Shown one piece after another: positions 8,025 to 15,797 of a DNA stretch of 38,119 bases (within the stretch, counting starts at the first letter, position 1; every line of letters begins with the position of its first letter). The notes beneath the pieces are model-generated. The model saw nothing but the letters and a program-made list of their open reading frames with translations. It did not search any database and was not told the DNA's origin. The DNA is from Thermoplasmata archaeon (lineage in GTDB: Archaea > Thermoplasmatota > Thermoplasmata > Lutacidiplasmatales > UBA184), in assembly GCA_030037955.1 (NCBI GenBank), contig JASHPT010000081.1:1-38119 (forward strand), in the 5' to 3' direction. The translations under genes were made by a program, and so were the position numbers.

Positions 8025-9377
8025 ATGCGCCTCCAGGATTGGTGGTACACCACTCTCATGGGTACCCCGCTCCGGCTGCAACCGCCGCTCATGGGGAACA
8101 TTCGCACCGATGTGCTGATCGTCGGGGCCGGCGCTTCCGGCCTCGCCGCGGCACTTCGCCTCATGGACCAAGGCCTCGACGTCACCGTCATCGACCGCAA
8201 CGTCTGCGGAGGGAGCTCGACCGGCAAGAGCGCCGGGTTCCTTACGCCCGATAGCGAGCTCGAGCTCTCCCAGATCCTCCGCCGGTACGGACGACAGGGG
8301 GCGAAGGATCTCTGGGAGTGTGCTCAGTGGGGAGTGGACCGAATGGTCTCGACCATCCGGGAGCACGGGATCGAGGCGGACCTCCAGAAACAGGACTGTC
8401 TCTTCCTCGGCGAAGGGGACGGCGGCCCCAAGGAGATCCGGGACGAGCTCGCCGCCCGGACCTCGATGGGGTACCACGTCCGGGGGTACTCGGCGGCCGA
8501 GCTTCCCTCGATCATCGGGGCGGTCGGATTCACCGGGGCCGTCCGGTACCCGGACACCTACGGGGTGAACGGGCTCCGGTACGCCCAGGCCCTGAAGCAC
8601 GTCCTGTTGGACCATGGCGTCCACGTGTACGAGTCGACCGAGGCGATCGCCCTCGAGGGTCACACGGTCCGCACCCATCTCGGGAGCATCACGGCCGATC
8701 ACATCCTGTTCTGCGCGGACAAGCTGCCGCGCAGCCTGACCCCGTACTACTGGAACTACTACTACGCCCAGACCTTCCTCGCGATCAGCGAACCGCTGCG
8801 GCCCCAGGAAGTGGCGGCGATGTTCCCCGAAGAGCCGTTCCAGTGCTGGGACTCCCACTTCATCTACGCGTACTGGCGACTCACGGGCGACCACCGCATC
8901 CTCCTCGGCGGCGGCAGCCTGTGGACGACCTACGCCAAGGCGGACACCTGGACGGACCGGATCATCGACCGGGTCATTCGTCGGTTCCACGACCATTGGC
9001 CGCCGGCGCGCCACGCCCACTTCCGGCAATTCTGGATGGGTCGGATCGACATGACGCGCGACCTGATGCCGAGTGTCCTTCGAGAACCGACGGCGCCCTG
9101 GATCCACTATGTGCTCGGCTGCGTCGGTCTTCCCTGGGCGACGTTCTGCGGGGACTTCGCCGCCCGTCACGTGCTCTCCGAGACAACGCCCGACGACGCG
9201 CGGTTCTACCGGTACTTCGACGTCAACCGGCCCTTTGCGGTTCCCGTGTGGGCCGAGAAGCTGATCGGCAAGCGGATCTCCTTCGTCCTGAACCAATTCT
9301 ACGCGAAATACCGGCAGGTGGACCAACCACAGTCGGCCCAACCGCCCGGCGCGCCACCCGCTTCACCTAAGTTCTAA
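8025..9377 (+). CDS. DAO-type FAD-dependent oxidoreductase (amine/amino-acid oxidase family)
   Basis: A 450-residue flavoprotein. The FAD dinucleotide fold is VLIVGAGASGLAAALRLMDQ near 29-48, ending in the acidic VTVID. GGSSTGKSAGFLTPDSELE then resembles the G-x-S-x-x-N/K-x-G motif of the glycine/sarcosine/gamma-glutamylputrescine oxidase group, with the N-terminal tryptophan-rich lead (LQDWWYTTL) also seen in that group. Near the C-terminus, VLGCVGLPWATFCGDFAARHVL matches the second FAD-contacting strand and glycines. It likely oxidises a secondary or primary amine of an amino acid or polyamine; electron acceptor and substrate are unknown. The gene precedes a secreted peptidase gene by 34 bp. 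Confidence 0.83.
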   Translation: MRLQDWWYTTLMGTPLRLQPPLMGNIRTDVLIVGAGASGLAAALRLMDQGLDVTVIDRNVCGGSSTGKSAGFLTPDSELELSQILRRYGRQGAKDLWECAQWGVDRMVSTIREHGIEADLQKQDCLFLGEGDGGPKEIRDELAARTSMGYHVRGYSAAELPSIIGAVGFTGAVRYPDTYGVNGLRYAQALKHVLLDHGVHVYESTEAIALEGHTVRTHLGSITADHILFCADKLPRSLTPYYWNYYYAQTFLAISEPLRPQEVAAMFPEEPFQCWDSHFIYAYWRLTGDHRILLGGGSLWTTYAKADTWTDRIIDRVIRRFHDHWPPARHAHFRQFWMGRIDMTRDLMPSVLREPTAPWIHYVLGCVGLPWATFCGDFAARHVLSETTPDDARFYRYFDVNRPFAVPVWAEKLIGKRISFVLNQFYAKYRQVDQPQSAQPPGAPPASPKF

Positions 9378-9411
9378 TACGAGGAACGGGTCCCGGGGCC
9401 GGGGTCCTCGC

Positions 9412-10350
9412 ATGAGAACTCGAACTGTGTTAGAGATCGCCGTGGTATGGGTGCTGATCGCCGCCTTCCTCGTCGGTTACCTCGGGACGGCTAGCATGCA
9501 CGCACCCGCGACGAGCGCCACCACGCCGACCCTGGCGGGCAGCCCGACTCACTATGGCCATACGATGATCGGGGTGGGCTCGGGGCCGTTGTCGACGTCG
9601 GCCGATGTCGCTCTGTCGTGCCCGCTTACCGTCGGCTCTAACTGTCTCGGCTCGTACAACTGGGACGGCTATGTCGTGTACAACACCTCCTACACCGTGA
9701 CGCACGTCATTGGTTCCTGGATCGTTCCGACCATCGTCGGCGCGACGTCGACGACCTGCCCGGACGCTCAGCGAACCTGGGACAGCAATGCGGTCTGGGT
9801 CGGGATTGACGGCGCCTTCACGCCGACCGTCGAGCAGACCGGCACGAGCTCCGACTGCTTCTACGGCGAGCCGTCCTACTACGCCTGGTACGAGTTCTAC
9901 CCCTCTGGCTCGGTGGTGTCCTCGAACGCCGTCTACCCGGGTGACCACATCACCGCCTGGGTGACCTACGAAGGACTCAACGAGACGGGCGTGCCGACGT
10001 TCAAGACGGTTCTCGAGGACACGACCCAGGGCTGGACCTTCGTGAGCCCGGTCACACCGGTTCCGGACGCCGCGCTGGCGTCCGCGGAGTGGATCGACGA
10101 GTCGCCCTACTACGACGGCTTCCTCGGCCTGACCCACGTCCAGCCGGTGGACTTCTTCGGGGCGTCTGCGACCATCGGAGGCGTGACCAAGTCGCTCGGC
10201 GACTGGGGCAAGTTCAACATCTACTGGATCGTCAGCGTCGACTACAACTTCCCCTACGACGAGACCATCTTCTTCGTGAAGGCGGAGCCCCTGGCCCTCG
10301 CCTCGAACGGAGCCGGTTTCAAGGTCGACTGGGTCTCGTCCGGCCCGTAG
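9412..10350 (+). CDS. Secreted glutamic endopeptidase, family G1 (eqolisin)
   Basis: A 312-residue exported protein. Residues 7-27 form a hydrophobic signal peptide or anchor, followed by a Ser/Thr/Pro linker. The mature domain shows eqolisin landmarks: SYNWDGYVV (81-89), VIGSWIVP (99-106), VWVGIDG (128-134), the catalytic glutamine Q142 in VEQTGT, YYAWYEFYP (156-164), PGDHITAWV (176-184) and the catalytic glutamate E226 in SAEWIDESP. The Q-to-E spacing is 84 residues, essentially that of scytalidoglutamic peptidase (Q53/E136). Four cysteines (70, 78, 116, 149) could form two disulfides, consistent with an extracellular location. Known G1 enzymes work at low pH, so this suggests protein digestion in acidic surroundings. 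A weak TATA-like TTCTAATAC overlaps the end of the previous gene. Confidence 0.88.
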   Translation: MRTRTVLEIAVVWVLIAAFLVGYLGTASMHAPATSATTPTLAGSPTHYGHTMIGVGSGPLSTSADVALSCPLTVGSNCLGSYNWDGYVVYNTSYTVTHVIGSWIVPTIVGATSTTCPDAQRTWDSNAVWVGIDGAFTPTVEQTGTSSDCFYGEPSYYAWYEFYPSGSVVSSNAVYPGDHITAWVTYEGLNETGVPTFKTVLEDTTQGWTFVSPVTPVPDAALASAEWIDESPYYDGFLGLTHVQPVDFFGASATIGGVTKSLGDWGKFNIYWIVSVDYNFPYDETIFFVKAEPLALASNGAGFKVDWVSSGP

Positions 10351-10489
10351 ACCCCGCCGGACCAACCCCTTCCTCCCCGCGGGGGGACGCTCCCCCCGCG
10401 GGCCTTCCATCGGAAGTTTGTCCCCCGCGTGACCGACCCAACTCTTCTAACGTAGGTTCGCGATCCTCCCCGCCGGCGGGAGGGCGTCG

Positions 10490-10882
10490 TTGAGCACCTA
10501 CCGACAGGAAGCCCACGGAGTCGTTGCCGAGGCCGTTCTGACGGTGGCTCTCGCCATTCAGATCGTGGTCTCGGCGGTCCTGATCGTCGTTTCGGCGCTC
10601 GAGGCGAAGGCCGCCCTCGGGGCCGTTGGTGTGTCCGCCTCTCCCAACCTCGGAGCCATCGGCGTCGGGGTCGGAATCGCGACCGGCCTCCTCCTGATCG
10701 TCGCCTACGCTCGGTCGTACGCGCCCGCCCGACGCGGATACTACGGGCAAGCCCGAACCCCGACCCTGGTACTCGGGATCCTCTTCGTCGTGCTGATCGT
10801 CACCGCTCTGATCGGCGTGCTGTATCTCTTCGCCTACGCCCGGCTTCGCGACGCAGAACCTCCCTCGGAGCCCCTCGTGTAA
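10490..10882 (+). CDS. Small multi-pass membrane protein of unknown function
   Basis: A 130-residue protein that I do not recognise. Three strong hydrophobic helices are visible at about 13-39, 53-74 and 90-116, separated by a Gly/Ala-rich loop and a basic loop (ARSYAPARRGYYGQAR), which by the positive-inside rule would face the cytoplasm. The start is a TTG at 10490 with a GGGAGGG ribosome-binding site 6-7 nt upstream, and a TATA-like CTTCTAACG lies about 45 bp upstream. It sits between the secreted peptidase gene and tRNA-Val on the opposite strand. No motif gives a function. Confidence 0.6.
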   Translation: MSTYRQEAHGVVAEAVLTVALAIQIVVSAVLIVVSALEAKAALGAVGVSASPNLGAIGVGVGIATGLLLIVAYARSYAPARRGYYGQARTPTLVLGILFVVLIVTALIGVLYLFAYARLRDAEPPSEPLV

Positions 10883-10909
10883 GCCCGGCCGAGCGCTCGA
10901 CCCGGGAGA

Positions 10910-10982
10910 TGGGCTCGGCCGGATTCGAACCGGCGGTCTTCGCTGTGTGAGAGCGACGTCTTCACCGCTGGACTACGAGCCC
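10910..10982 (-). tRNA. tRNA-Val: tRNA-Val (anticodon CAC)
   Basis: Reading the minus strand, the acceptor GGGCTCG pairs perfectly with CGAGCCC. The anticodon stem TCGCT/AGCGA encloses the loop CTCACAC with anticodon CAC. The T-arm is GCCGG-TTCGAAT-CCGGC and the discriminator base is A. Length is 73 nt with no intron and no encoded CCA. The CAC anticodon reads GUG, a frequent valine codon in this GC-rich genome. Confidence 0.96.
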
Positions 10983-11043
10983 GTCGGGGACGCCGACGGA
11001 CGCGTCCTGCCCCATAACGGTCTCGCCCCGCGCCCCGCACCCC

Positions 11044-11889
11044 TTACGGGAGGGTGAGGAGGAGCGGGATCGCCAACGTGGCCAGCACCGTGAGAATGAG
11101 TCCGTTGGCCAACGCCATCGAGCCTGCGTCGGAGTCGCCATACGCGGTGACGAAGTAGAGCGTCGTGTCCATCGTCGTCGCGCCCCCCATCGCGGTCAGG
11201 CCCTCGGACCGAACTCGGGGGCCGAGCCACGGCGCCGTGATCATCGTCAGATTCTCCCGGAAGAAGTTCGTGAGGAAGGCCACGAGGCCGGCGACCGGCC
11301 CGATGGCGGTCGTGACCAGGGGACCGGCGAGGCTGTAGAAGCCGAATCCGTACGTGGCAGCCAGAGCCGCGCGGAGCGGGAATCGCGTGAGCACGGAAAA
11401 GACCGGTGCGGCGATGAGAGCTCCAAGGATGGCGGCGAGGACCGGGGTCGGTGCGGTCCGGAGCGAGGCCCATGTGAGCCGGATGTTGAAACCGACGAGG
11501 GCGAGCAACCCATAGAGCGCGACCGTCAGGGCCAATTCTCCCGGCAGGGTCACGAAGCGACCTGCCACGTACCCGGCGACCAGTGCCACGACGACGAGGA
11601 CCCCCAAGGGCCTCGGCCGCTGGCCGTGGCCCGCCGCGGGCGGGCGCCGCGGAAGGACGAACGTCAGCCCCACCGTGATGGCCAGCGTCAGCCCGACCAG
11701 GCCCAGGGCGAGGGGGATCGCGTCCAGTAGCTCGTCGCCCGGAAGGGCGGACAGGACCACCCCGAGGAAGAACACGAGCACCGCGATGTCGGCGATGGTG
11801 GCCCGGTCGACCCAGGGACTACGCCAGTCCGTGAGATGACCGGCGACGACCCCGGCCACGAAGGCGACGTAGACGAAGACGTCGATCAC
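11044..11889 (-). CDS. lysO: LysO-family (DUF340) lysine exporter
   Basis: A 281-residue membrane protein with about eight hydrophobic helices. The C-terminal half carries the LysO/YbjE signature: GFYSLAGPLVT, then AFLTNFFREN followed by LTMITAPWLG, and GGATTMDTTL. Family members export L-lysine and toxic analogues. The GTG start at 11887-11889 lies 30 bp behind purA, so the two form a minus-strand unit. This is the second amino-acid exporter of a different family within 5 kb of the LysE-type gene, which suggests that basic amino acids accumulate during peptide use. The assignment to the family is firm; lysine as substrate is inferred. Confidence 0.88.
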   Translation of the reverse strand: MIDVFVYVAFVAGVVAGHLTDWRSPWVDRATIADIAVLVFFLGVVLSALPGDELLDAIPLALGLVGLTLAITVGLTFVLPRRPPAAGHGQRPRPLGVLVVVALVAGYVAGRFVTLPGELALTVALYGLLALVGFNIRLTWASLRTAPTPVLAAILGALIAAPVFSVLTRFPLRAALAATYGFGFYSLAGPLVTTAIGPVAGLVAFLTNFFRENLTMITAPWLGPRVRSEGLTAMGGATTMDTTLYFVTAYGDSDAGSMALANGLILTVLATLAIPLLLTLP

Positions 11890-11919
11890 GCACCGGCCCC
11901 GCCGCGTGTCCGAGGGATC

Positions 11920-13368
11920 TCACGCCGTCCACGGGGTGATCGTGACCGGGTGAGCGGAGGCGCCCCGGCCGAGCCAGAGCGTGTCGTCCCGGCTTGCACC
12001 GAACCCCAGGTACTCGACGGGGACCCGCGTCTCCTGGGCGATGTAGTGGAGGAACCGCTTGAGCGCCCCGGGTACGGCACTGGTCCCCTCGCGTCGGATC
12101 TTCTCCCGCAGCCGCGACGTGAAGCTCGGCCAGCCCGGGAACTTCTCGTACACCGGGGTCACTTTGGCGTAGTCGCTCGCCAGCGTCGGGGGATAGTCCG
12201 TGATCATCTCGCCGGCATCGGTCCGGTAGCCCACACAGATCGGCACCTCGTCGAGGCCCCCGAGGACGTCCGCCTTCGTGATCGCGAGGGAGCTGAAGCC
12301 GTTGAGCCGACAGACGTATCGGAGCAGGACCAGGTCCAGCCAGCCGCAGCGACGGGGTCGGCCGGTCGTAGCCCCCCTTTCCTCTCCTTCTCGGGCGAGG
12401 AACTCCCCCATTTCCCCTCCGACCTCGGTCGGGAAGGGCCCAGCGCCGACGCGCGTCGCGTAGGCTTTCGCGACGCCGAGGACCTCGTCGAGCTCGGAGG
12501 GAGGAATCCCGCTCCCGACGAGCGCGCCGGCCGCGGTGGGGTGGGAGCTGGTGACGAACGGATACATGCCGAAGTCGACGTCCAAGAGCGCGCTCTGCGC
12601 GCTCTCGAGCAGGATGGACTGGCCCTCGGTGATCCCGTTCCAGAGCATCGGCTCGGTCGGCCGGACGTACATCGCGAGGCGCGAGCCCATCTCGGTCAGC
12701 GCCGACTCGAGCTGGTCTCGCGGCGGCGGGTCCTTGAGGAAGGTCTTCGTCGCATACAGGAGGTCGAGCTTCTGCCCGAGCTCGGCGGGATGGACCAGGT
12801 CGACCATCCGGATCCCCCAGCGGCCGTAGCGGTCCGCGTAGGCGGGACCGATCCCACGACGCGTGGTCCCGACGGAGCCGCCCGGGCTCTTGGAGATGCG
12901 CAGGTCCTCTTCCCAAGCATCCTCGAGGGTGTGCAGGGGGAGGATGACGTGGGCCCGCTCGCTGATCACGAGCTCGCCCTTCAGGAGGTCCCGCTGTTGC
13001 AGTTCGAGGATCTCCGATTCCAGCGCGACAGGGTCAATGACCATCCCGGGACCGGACACCCCCGTGACGCCGGCTCGAAGGACCCCGCAGGCGAGCTGGT
13101 GCAGGACGACCTTCCCTTGCGGGAGCACGATCGTGTGTCCGGCGTTCGGTCCACCGCCGGTGCGAACGACGAATCGGGCATGGGCGGCGAGAAAGTCGGT
13201 GATCTTGCCCTTGGCCTCGTCGCCGAACTGGGCCCCGACGACGACAGTTACGGTCGTGAGCGTAACCCCGCGGTCCGGGTAGCATATTGCTACATCTTGC
13301 TTGCGCCCGGAAGGGCGACTCCGGCCGGCTTCGTACGCAATCCCACAACGGTTATGGGGATGGCCCAA
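11920..13368 (-). CDS. purA: Adenylosuccinate synthetase (start uncertain)
   Basis: Joins IMP and aspartate with GTP hydrolysis in the first committed step to AMP. Motifs: GAQFGDEAKGKI, the GTP/IMP loop with Ala where GDEGKGK usually has Gly; TGGGPNAGHTIV; GTTRRGIGPAYADR; ATRVGAGPFPTE; and GRPRRCGWLDLVLLRY. The frame opens at a TTG at 13368, but the conserved protein begins near 13266 with VTLTTVTVVVGAQFGDE, giving about 448 residues, a normal length. Between 13368 and the conserved region there is no in-frame ATG or GTG, and the codon at 13264-13266 is GTT. A minus-strand TATA-like GCAATATGC at 13281-13289 also argues for a start near 13260. The true start may be non-canonical, or one base may be wrong. 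Divergent from the aminotransferase gene, followed by lysO. Confidence 0.9.
   Translation of the reverse strand: MGHPHNRCGIAYEAGRSRPSGRKQDVAICYPDRGVTLTTVTVVVGAQFGDEAKGKITDFLAAHARFVVRTGGGPNAGHTIVLPQGKVVLHQLACGVLRAGVTGVSGPGMVIDPVALESEILELQQRDLLKGELVISERAHVILPLHTLEDAWEEDLRISKSPGGSVGTTRRGIGPAYADRYGRWGIRMVDLVHPAELGQKLDLLYATKTFLKDPPPRDQLESALTEMGSRLAMYVRPTEPMLWNGITEGQSILLESAQSALLDVDFGMYPFVTSSHPTAAGALVGSGIPPSELDEVLGVAKAYATRVGAGPFPTEVGGEMGEFLAREGEERGATTGRPRRCGWLDLVLLRYVCRLNGFSSLAITKADVLGGLDEVPICVGYRTDAGEMITDYPPTLASDYAKVTPVYEKFPGWPSFTSRLREKIRREGTSAVPGALKRFLHYIAQETRVPVEYLGFGASRDDTLWLGRGASAHPVTITPWTA
13281..13289 (-). promoter_or_regulatory. TATA-like box for purA
   Basis: The minus strand reads GCAATATGC, the only A/T-rich block in the neighbourhood. 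At usual archaeal spacing it would start transcription near 13260, inside the nominal long reading frame and right at the conserved N-terminus of PurA. Confidence 0.45.
13350..13357 (+). promoter_or_regulatory. TATA-like box for the class I aminotransferase
   Basis: GGTTATGG centred at 13354 is 26 bp upstream of the GTG at 13380, the spacing expected for a leaderless transcript. Confidence 0.5.
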
Positions 13369-13379
13369 GTCCTGCGGCG

Positions 13380-14525
13380 GTGGTCGCGCAGCGGGTTCGC
13401 GACATCGAGATTTCCGGCATCCGTCGGATGTTCGAGGGCGCTCCGGCCGGAGCCATCAACCTCGGGCTCGGCGAGCCGGACTTCGAGCCCCCGGCCGTAG
13501 TCATCGACGCCCTCGTGGCGGCGGTCCGCGAGAAGATGAATCACTACGGCCCGTCGGCCGGCCTGACCGCCCTCCGGGAAAAAGTGGCGGACCGATACCG
13601 CGACGCCGACCCGACCATCGGTCGAGAGAACGTGATCATCACGGCCGGGGGTTCGGAGGGGCTGATGGCCTGCTCCCTGGCTCTCTACGACCCCGGCGAT
13701 GAGGTCCTCGTCCCGGATCCGGGCTTCGTACTCTATGCGCCCCACGCGCGGCTCGCCGGGGCCAACCCGGTAACCTACAGCTTGCTCGAAGCCCACGGCT
13801 TCCTGCCCGACCTGGATGAGCTCGAGCGGAAGGTGACGTCCCGGACCCGTGCGATCGTCGTGAACTCTCCCTCGAACCCGACCGGCGGGGTGTTCCCCCG
13901 AACGACCGTCGAGCGTCTGCTCGCCTTCGCCGACCGGCACGATCTGACGATCATTTCGGACGAGGTCTACGACGAGATGGTCTACGAGGGCCAGCACACC
14001 ACCTTCGCGGGTAAGAGCGACCACGCCGTGGTCGTGAACTCGTTCTCCAAGATGTTCGCCATGACCGGGTGGCGCCTGGGGTTCCTGGTCGCCCCGCGCG
14101 CCCTCGCCGTCGAGATCAACAAGGTGCACTACCACATGATCGCCTGCCCGTCCACCCCGGCGCAGGCGGCGGTCTGGGCGGGTCTCGGCGCGGCCGAGGA
14201 GGCGACGGCGGCCATGCGGGCCGAGTTCCGGGCCAGGCGGGAGCTGGTCGTCCAGGAGCTCAACCGGATGCCCGGGATCCGATGCGTTCCGCCGGCGGGT
14301 GCCTTCTACGCCTTCCCCCGGTTCACCTGGCCGGTCACGGCCTACGTGGCGGCCGGTGACCTCCTCAAGCGGGGCCTGATCACGACGCCAGGAGACGCCT
14401 TCGGGCCGCTTGGCGCCCGGCACCTCCGGTTATCCTTCGCCGCCTCGAGGCCTAACCTCAAACGGGGGCTCGCGATATTACATCAGTACGCGACCGACAT
14501 GGCCGGTCGTCGGAGGACGGCATGA
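13380..14525 (+). CDS. Class I/II aminotransferase, aspartate/aromatic aminotransferase-like
   Basis: A 381-residue PLP enzyme of the AspC subgroup I-gamma type. It begins at a GTG with VAQRVRDIEISGIRRMF, and INLGLGEPDFEPP is the substrate-recognition N-terminus. HYGPSAGLTALREKVA follows, then NSPSNPTGGVF (PLP-phosphate and substrate contacts), SDEVYDEMVY, and the Schiff-base lysine in VVNSFSKMFAMTGWRLGF. A C-terminal arginine in RLSFAAS binds the substrate carboxylate. The enzyme moves amino groups between aspartate, glutamate, alanine or aromatic acids and their keto acids. The frame extends upstream to 13287, but the TATA-like box at 13350 makes GTG 13380 the better start. The stop overlaps the ATG of a 54-codon ORF (ATGA). 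Confidence 0.92.
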   Translation: MVAQRVRDIEISGIRRMFEGAPAGAINLGLGEPDFEPPAVVIDALVAAVREKMNHYGPSAGLTALREKVADRYRDADPTIGRENVIITAGGSEGLMACSLALYDPGDEVLVPDPGFVLYAPHARLAGANPVTYSLLEAHGFLPDLDELERKVTSRTRAIVVNSPSNPTGGVFPRTTVERLLAFADRHDLTIISDEVYDEMVYEGQHTTFAGKSDHAVVVNSFSKMFAMTGWRLGFLVAPRALAVEINKVHYHMIACPSTPAQAAVWAGLGAAEEATAAMRAEFRARRELVVQELNRMPGIRCVPPAGAFYAFPRFTWPVTAYVAAGDLLKRGLITTPGDAFGPLGARHLRLSFAASRPNLKRGLAILHQYATDMAGRRRTA

Positions 14526-14686
14526 TCCGTTGGCTCACGGTGAGGTTTCTGCGTCTCTCGGCGCTGACCCGGCCCGAGCCCGAACGGACGGCTCTTCGAC
14601 GGATCGCCCAGGAATTGGCGGACCGCCCGCGGCGGCCCCCGGTCAGCCAGCGAGTTCCCGGTACAGCGCCAGATGGTCGTCGATAA
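14522..14686 (+). CDS. Possible 54-residue basic small protein coupled to the aminotransferase
   Basis: An open frame of 54 codons whose ATG shares the ATGA junction with the aminotransferase stop. It begins MIRWLTVRFLRLSALTRPEPE and is rich in arginine and proline with no Cys or transmembrane helix. The last 44 bp overlap the 3' end of the GT4 gene on the opposite strand. The precise coupling is the only argument that it is expressed; no family is recognised. It may be a chance frame in GC-rich DNA. Confidence 0.35.
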   Translation: MIRWLTVRFLRLSALTRPEPERTALRRIAQELADRPRRPPVSQRVPGTAPDGRR

Positions 14687-15797
14687 CCCGGTCCCAGGTG
14701 TAGCTCTTCACCCGGTCCCGCGCCGCCGCCACGAGAGCGGCGCTGCGGCTCGGTGACCCGAGGACCTCGCGAATCGCACCGGCCAGGCCCTCGACATCGC
14801 CGTACGGCACGAGCAGGCCGGCGCGTCCCTCGTCGAGGACCTCGGGAACGCCGCCGACGCGTGTCGCCACGATCGGGACCCCGGCGGCCATGGCCTCCAG
14901 GAGCACGAGACCGAATGCCTCCCACTCGGACGGGAAGGTGAACGCCGTGGCCCGGCGGAAGACCGCCCGGTAGACCCGCGGGTCCTCGACGTGCCCCAGC
15001 CAGACCAGTTCGGAGTAGATCCCGAGCCGTCTGGCCTGCTGCTCCAGCTCCGGTCGCATCCCCCAGTCCCGGCCCATGATCACGAGAGGGATCCGCTCGG
15101 GCGGTGGGATCCGGGCCAGGGCGTCGAGCAGGAGGCCGAGTCCCTTGTTCTGTGCAACCCGTCCCGTGTAGAGGAGGTACCGGGGGGGCAGGTCCGGGAG
15201 CACGAGACCCGGCGCGTCCGGGACGCTCCACGCGGCCAGGTCCACGCCGTGCGGGATGACCCGGATCCGGTTCGGCGGCACGAACTCGGACAGCAGTCGA
15301 CGCTCCTGCTCCGTGATCGCGATGACCGCGTCCGCCGTTCGATACGTCGTGGCCCCGAAGAGCAGGTCCTGGACTCTCAGAAGAGAGTGGTGCAGCGCAC
15401 CCTGGTCCTGCCGGGCCGGATGGTAGTGCGCCGTCACGACCCAGGGGATTCCCAGCTTACGGGCCTCGGCGGCGGACTCCAGCACATGTCCGTACCGATG
15501 CGAATGGGCGTGCACGAGGTCCGGCTGACGGTCTCCGAGGCCACTCATCAGCCCCACGACGAGCGGCATCGTGAGGCCGGGGATGAGCCGCTTGTAGACC
15601 GGGAACCGGTGGACCGGGACTCCTTCGACCGTCGGAGGGAAGTCGCTGCGCCGGACCCAGTGCGCCTCGTCGAAGAGGTCGCTCGCGAACACCTCGACCT
15701 CTTCCCCCCGGTGCTGCAGCCGGACCGCCAGTTCTCGGACGACCGTCTCCACGCCGCCCGGCGCGTCGAAGCGGAGCGTCACCTGGGCGATCTTCAT
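14643..15797 (-). CDS. GT4-family glycosyltransferase (GT-B fold)
   Basis: A 384-residue retaining glycosyltransferase starting MKIAQVTLRFDAPGGVETVVREL. The N-terminal acceptor domain has the GGVE motif and LVHAHSHRYGH. The C-terminal donor domain starts at YLLYTGRVAQNKGLGLLLDAL and carries the E-x7-E nucleotide-sugar motif EAFGLVLLE, preceded by FTFPSEW and followed by GVPIVATRVGGVPEV. It transfers a sugar from an NDP donor to a lipid or glycan at the cytoplasmic face. The ATG at 15795-15797 overlaps the stop of the preceding GT4 gene (ATGA); the frame open up to 15851 is not needed. Donor and acceptor are unknown. With its neighbour it should add consecutive sugars. Confidence 0.9.
   Translation of the reverse strand: MKIAQVTLRFDAPGGVETVVRELAVRLQHRGEEVEVFASDLFDEAHWVRRSDFPPTVEGVPVHRFPVYKRLIPGLTMPLVVGLMSGLGDRQPDLVHAHSHRYGHVLESAAEARKLGIPWVVTAHYHPARQDQGALHHSLLRVQDLLFGATTYRTADAVIAITEQERRLLSEFVPPNRIRVIPHGVDLAAWSVPDAPGLVLPDLPPRYLLYTGRVAQNKGLGLLLDALARIPPPERIPLVIMGRDWGMRPELEQQARRLGIYSELVWLGHVEDPRVYRAVFRRATAFTFPSEWEAFGLVLLEAMAAGVPIVATRVGGVPEVLDEGRAGLLVPYGDVEGLAGAIREVLGSPSRSAALVAAARDRVKSYTWDRVIDDHLALYRELAG

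Noticed and set aside
12588-12612. GCGCGCTCTGCGCGCTCTCG near-repeat
   Set aside because: It lies within purA coding sequence for QSALLDV/LLESAQ and has no sign of a mobile or regulatory repeat; it is a codon-bias effect.
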